From positions 1 to 64,000 of the forward strand of contig CAZMOM010000011.1 in the NCBI GenBank assembly GCA_964568075.1: a stretch of 64,000 nucleotides of DNA. The letters run 5' to 3'. Both the position numbers and the translations under genes were made by a program. Each line of letters opens with the position of its first letter. Positions within the stretch are counted from its first letter, which is position 1. The notes beneath the pieces were generated by a model. That model was not told where the DNA came from. It did not search any database and was given only the letters and a program-made list of their open reading frames with translations. The DNA comes from MnTg04 sp964568075. GTDB taxonomy: Bacteria; Pseudomonadota; Gammaproteobacteria; Steroidobacterales; MnTg04. Shown piece by piece: positions 61,485 to 64,000 of the stretch.

Positions 61485-63413
61485 CTAAGGCGATATCCGG
61501 TTCGATATCGACTCCATCGCCTGGTCCGCTGCGCGGCCGCCTTCGGAGATCGCATTGCGGTAATTCATCCGCGCGCCCAGTTCTGAATGCCCGAAATGAA
61601 TTCGACCAAAGCCCGACCTGACGACATCCTTCGGTGGTGGATTACCGTTGTTTCCGAAGTAAAAACCAGGCTGAGGAGCGACAAACGCGTGTCCCCAGCG
61701 ATTGAGAATGATGCCCGCGATGTCGCGCTGGTCGTCAAAACCTGCCGAGCTGAACATCCTGGTCATCTGTTGCCTGATTTCGGTTTCGTACTGGCGGTAG
61801 GATTTCGACAACAGTTCGTTTCGTGCCATTGCGCCCTGCTCTTTTATTCCATAGCCGGGATAATTGAAAGGCACATAGAAAGTCATGACCGTAGGCTTGG
61901 CCGGGTCGAACGGTTGCTGGCTGTCGCCGGTAATCATCGGTCGGCGTATTGAACAGAAAGTACCGAAGCCATCGAACCATCGCGCCGACGAAATGCCGAG
62001 CCGGTCAAGAAACTTCCAGTTTCTCAAGGCGACATTGACGACCAGCACAGGGCCGTGATGAAACTCCTTGTATGCATTGGCAATATCGTCAGGCATGTCG
62101 CTGACGATGTTGCGGGCAACCCAGCCACCGATAGACAGAACGGCAGATTTCGCACGCACCCTTTTGATTTTTCCATCCTGATAATAGGTAACCAGCACCC
62201 CCTCAGCGCCGGCTGCCGGCTCAGCGTGACGAATATCGATGACTGTCGCTTCCAGACGCTCGCTGACCGGGTTTTCGGCCCGATCGAGCGCTGCGAAATT
62301 CACTGCGTTGTTAAGAATTTCCACGGATGAGTGACCGCCCTCGATCGCGTCGGGAATCAGATATTTGACGATATGGCGGAGATAACCGGTATTTCCGCCG
62401 GGGAAACTGAGGCTGACCTCACGTAATGGATCAAGCAAATCAAAAGACCCATAGGCGGTCGTGCCCGGCAAAGCCAGTAGATAGGCGGCGTAAGCGGAAA
62501 TAACGTCGCTGCTCAGGCCATAACTGCTGATCGCCAGTATCGGGTCAACAAATTCGGCAACGTCCGAGCCGAGACCCATTTCTTTCTCCAGCAGATCCTT
62601 GTAGGACATGCTGTCCAGCCAACGGTCGAAATCATCGCCCTGATAATATTTTTTGCGCTGCTCGTAGGCGCGCACCAGGTCTTTTTTGAATCTCTCCGAC
62701 CATGGTGTGTTTTCCAGCTTGTCGCGCCAAGGATTTTTCGCCCAACCGCCTTCGTTGAAAAAATAACCTGTATCGAATCTACGCTCGGCCCAATACATCG
62801 TTTCGAAGCTGTCGAGCGGCGCCTCGACATTCGAGCTACCGAACGCAGGCTCGGCGAATTCAAATTCTGTCGGCATGCCGGTGGTTTTCCATATTTCATC
62901 GGACAGGCCGTCACGACCGGTCGGCTGAATAAACCCGTTCGAGCCCTGCGGTCCGTACAGCCGATAACCGTCGACATCGAATTCATTTTGCTTGGCTTCG
63001 CCACCAAAGATCGGGTGATTATCGAGGATCAGGCAGCGTCCGCCAGCACCGTATTTTTTGTGAAACTGGAAGGCCGCGGCGTGACCGGCGAAGCCGCCGC
63101 CGATCACCACCATATCGAATGTCTCGCCAGTGTCCTCGGCCGTCTTTGCCAGCGCCGATGCATGGCCGTCGCGAATCAGGTGTGCGGCCTGTCTGACCGA
63201 CGCGACGTTACCATTGGAGCGGGCGTAGTCCCCAACACCGCCATACCCGGTCCACGGGTCGCTAAAAACATCTTGCGATCGATCTTTTGCGGCGAACAAT
63301 GGCGCGGGTGCCGACAGCAGGGCCGCGCCCGCGCCGATTAACACGCCGCCGAGAAAATCGCGCCTCGTGATTTCAGTGTCTAACCCGGACTTCCGGTTCT
63401 TTTTGGCGGCCAT
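61485..63413 (-). CDS. Tat-exported FAD oxidoreductase (spermidine-dehydrogenase-like)
   Basis: This 642-residue protein has a twin-Arg signal (ITRRDFLGGVLIGAGAALL). A Rossmann FAD motif follows (MVVIGGGFAGHAAAFQFHKK, ILDNHP). SALVISGGWVARN-like and GRIHFGHSELG motifs near the end fit the SpdH/amine-oxidase class. It should oxidise a polyamine or other amine in the periplasm. I chose the ATG at 63413; the frame is open to 63536 but the signal starts here. The stop lies in the MITE target duplication. Confidence 0.82.
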   Translation of the reverse strand: MAAKKNRKSGLDTEITRRDFLGGVLIGAGAALLSAPAPLFAAKDRSQDVFSDPWTGYGGVGDYARSNGNVASVRQAAHLIRDGHASALAKTAEDTGETFDMVVIGGGFAGHAAAFQFHKKYGAGGRCLILDNHPIFGGEAKQNEFDVDGYRLYGPQGSNGFIQPTGRDGLSDEIWKTTGMPTEFEFAEPAFGSSNVEAPLDSFETMYWAERRFDTGYFFNEGGWAKNPWRDKLENTPWSERFKKDLVRAYEQRKKYYQGDDFDRWLDSMSYKDLLEKEMGLGSDVAEFVDPILAISSYGLSSDVISAYAAYLLALPGTTAYGSFDLLDPLREVSLSFPGGNTGYLRHIVKYLIPDAIEGGHSSVEILNNAVNFAALDRAENPVSERLEATVIDIRHAEPAAGAEGVLVTYYQDGKIKRVRAKSAVLSIGGWVARNIVSDMPDDIANAYKEFHHGPVLVVNVALRNWKFLDRLGISSARWFDGFGTFCSIRRPMITGDSQQPFDPAKPTVMTFYVPFNYPGYGIKEQGAMARNELLSKSYRQYETEIRQQMTRMFSSAGFDDQRDIAGIILNRWGHAFVAPQPGFYFGNNGNPPPKDVVRSGFGRIHFGHSELGARMNYRNAISEGGRAADQAMESISNRISP

Positions 63414-63593
63414 TTTAATCACCAGCGCACTCAGTTGAAATAGCGGGCCGGGCTTCTTGCTGCGCGCCGCCCTTGAAAGCGAAAAAGTGTACCACGGCCA
63501 CTGCCGGCCCCTGGCCTTGTTTCTTTTGCCGAGCAAGCATACAGGTGATCAAGTCTTGACATGCAACCTTTTAGTTGCGTATTATGAATATCG

Positions 63594-63899
63594 ATGGATC
63601 AGATTTTCAAAGCCCTGGCGAACAAAAGTCGCCGCGAAGTGATGGATCAACTGTTTGCTCGTGACGGTCAGACGTTGAATGAACTTTGTGAGAGTGCGAG
63701 CTTCAGCCGACAGGCCGTCTCAAAGCATTTACAAATACTTGAAAATGCCAGCCTCATTGTCACGCACTGGTCCGGACGGGAGAAACTGCACTACCTGAAC
63801 CCGGCGCCGATACATGAAGTCAGCGAGCGCTGGCTCAAAAAATACGCTCGCAGACGCTTAACGGCTGTATCCGCACTCAAAAAACATTTGGAGAAATAA
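63594..63899 (+). CDS. ArsR-family regulator
   Basis: This 101-residue winged helix protein (MDQIFKALANKSRREVMDQL, SFSRQAVSKHLQILENASLI, GREKLHYLNP) has no metal Cys motif. It lies 1 bp before an SRPBCC gene, the typical ArsR-SRPBCC pair, in which the regulator controls the small-molecule-binding or toxin-like partner. Confidence 0.88.
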   Translation: MDQIFKALANKSRREVMDQLFARDGQTLNELCESASFSRQAVSKHLQILENASLIVTHWSGREKLHYLNPAPIHEVSERWLKKYARRRLTAVSALKKHLEK

Positions 63900-63900
63900 A

Positions 63901-64000
63901 ATGAGCAATAACCCCGAGTACATTTATGAAACATTCATCCGCACCACACCGGAAAAGCTTTGGGAGGGTCTGACCAGCGCGGCCTTTACACGGCTTTATT
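63901..64000 (+). CDS. SRPBCC (AHSA1-like) protein, cut by the window end
   Basis: Only 33 codons are visible: YIYETFIRTTPEKLWEGLTS begins the START/AHSA1 fold. It follows the ArsR gene by 1 bp. The rest is beyond the window. Confidence 0.8.
   Translation, partial: MSNNPEYIYETFIRTTPEKLWEGLTSAAFTRLY

Overview
The window reads as chromosome of a gammaproteobacterium, probably a free-living aquatic or sediment lineage. Pointers are a Fur-regulated FecA-type receptor, copper nitrite reductase, large c-type cytochromes, an acyl-CoA desaturase, an E. coli-like tRNA-Glu remnant and many short palindromic intergenic repeats. I cannot place it to genus. The first 25 kb is a patchwork of mobile and accessory DNA. 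From about 25.9 kb on it is mostly ordinary chromosome with some unusual proteins.

Layout. 0-3.5 kb: a c-di-GMP-I riboswitch, a duplicated 195-nt structured leader, small hypothetical genes, an orphan MerR with mercury-type cysteine spacing and an L7/L12 C-terminal fragment. 3.5-6.9 kb: a FecA-like receptor and an IS30 transposase with a lost 5' end. 7.1-11.2 kb: a degraded phage satellite (PICI-like) next to a 3' tRNA-Glu remnant, with integrase, AlpA regulator, FDxHR zinc protein, a lambda-O-like initiator carrying its own iterons, and a broken HK97 capsid gene. 11.5-13.9 kb: an AlbA_2-domain gene pair and a HEPN-like gene. 14.1-19.6 kb: an amino-acid cluster (DadA-like oxidase, dicarboxylate/amino-acid symporter, enolase paralog with altered catalytic residues, ornithine-cyclodeaminase-family reductase). 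19.7-22.8 kb: a two-gene cassette (alpha/beta-hydrolase fused to a type-1 periplasmic-binding domain, then a PfkB kinase) between two near-identical palindromic elements. 22.8-25.4 kb: an ATP-grasp ligase behind a 49-residue ORF, a LysR stub, and a second c-di-GMP riboswitch driving a secreted heme-binding protein.

25.9-36.3 kb: Mut7-C and Mth938-like proteins, an alpha/beta-hydrolase, an exported isoaspartyl methyltransferase, a membrane spermidine-synthase-like protein, GFA protein, a methyltransferase and a two-part FAD oxidase. 36.7-42.8 kb: a nine-heme cytochrome with a b-type membrane domain, a tetraheme lipoprotein, an MscS channel and a beta-barrel. 43-45 kb: a secreted protein built from about 23 tryptophan-rich 11-residue repeats. 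45-64 kb: hemolysin III, desaturase, NirK lacking the usual axial Met, a TolB/TPR protein, a secreted phosphoesterase-kinase fusion, CPBP protease, ICMT-like methyltransferase, a tnaA pseudogene, YbaK, a Tat-exported FAD oxidoreductase and an ArsR-SRPBCC pair cut by the window end.

Two families of palindromic repeats run through the intergenic DNA. The GGTGCCGG family behaves like a MITE and flanks cargo. The GACAGACC family sits after stop codons and may terminate transcription. The best candidates for undescribed biology are the hydrolase-PBP1/PfkB cassette, the 11-residue repeat protein, the phosphoesterase-kinase fusion, the enolase-paralog cluster, the satellite origin inside its initiator gene, and the duplicated leader RNA.
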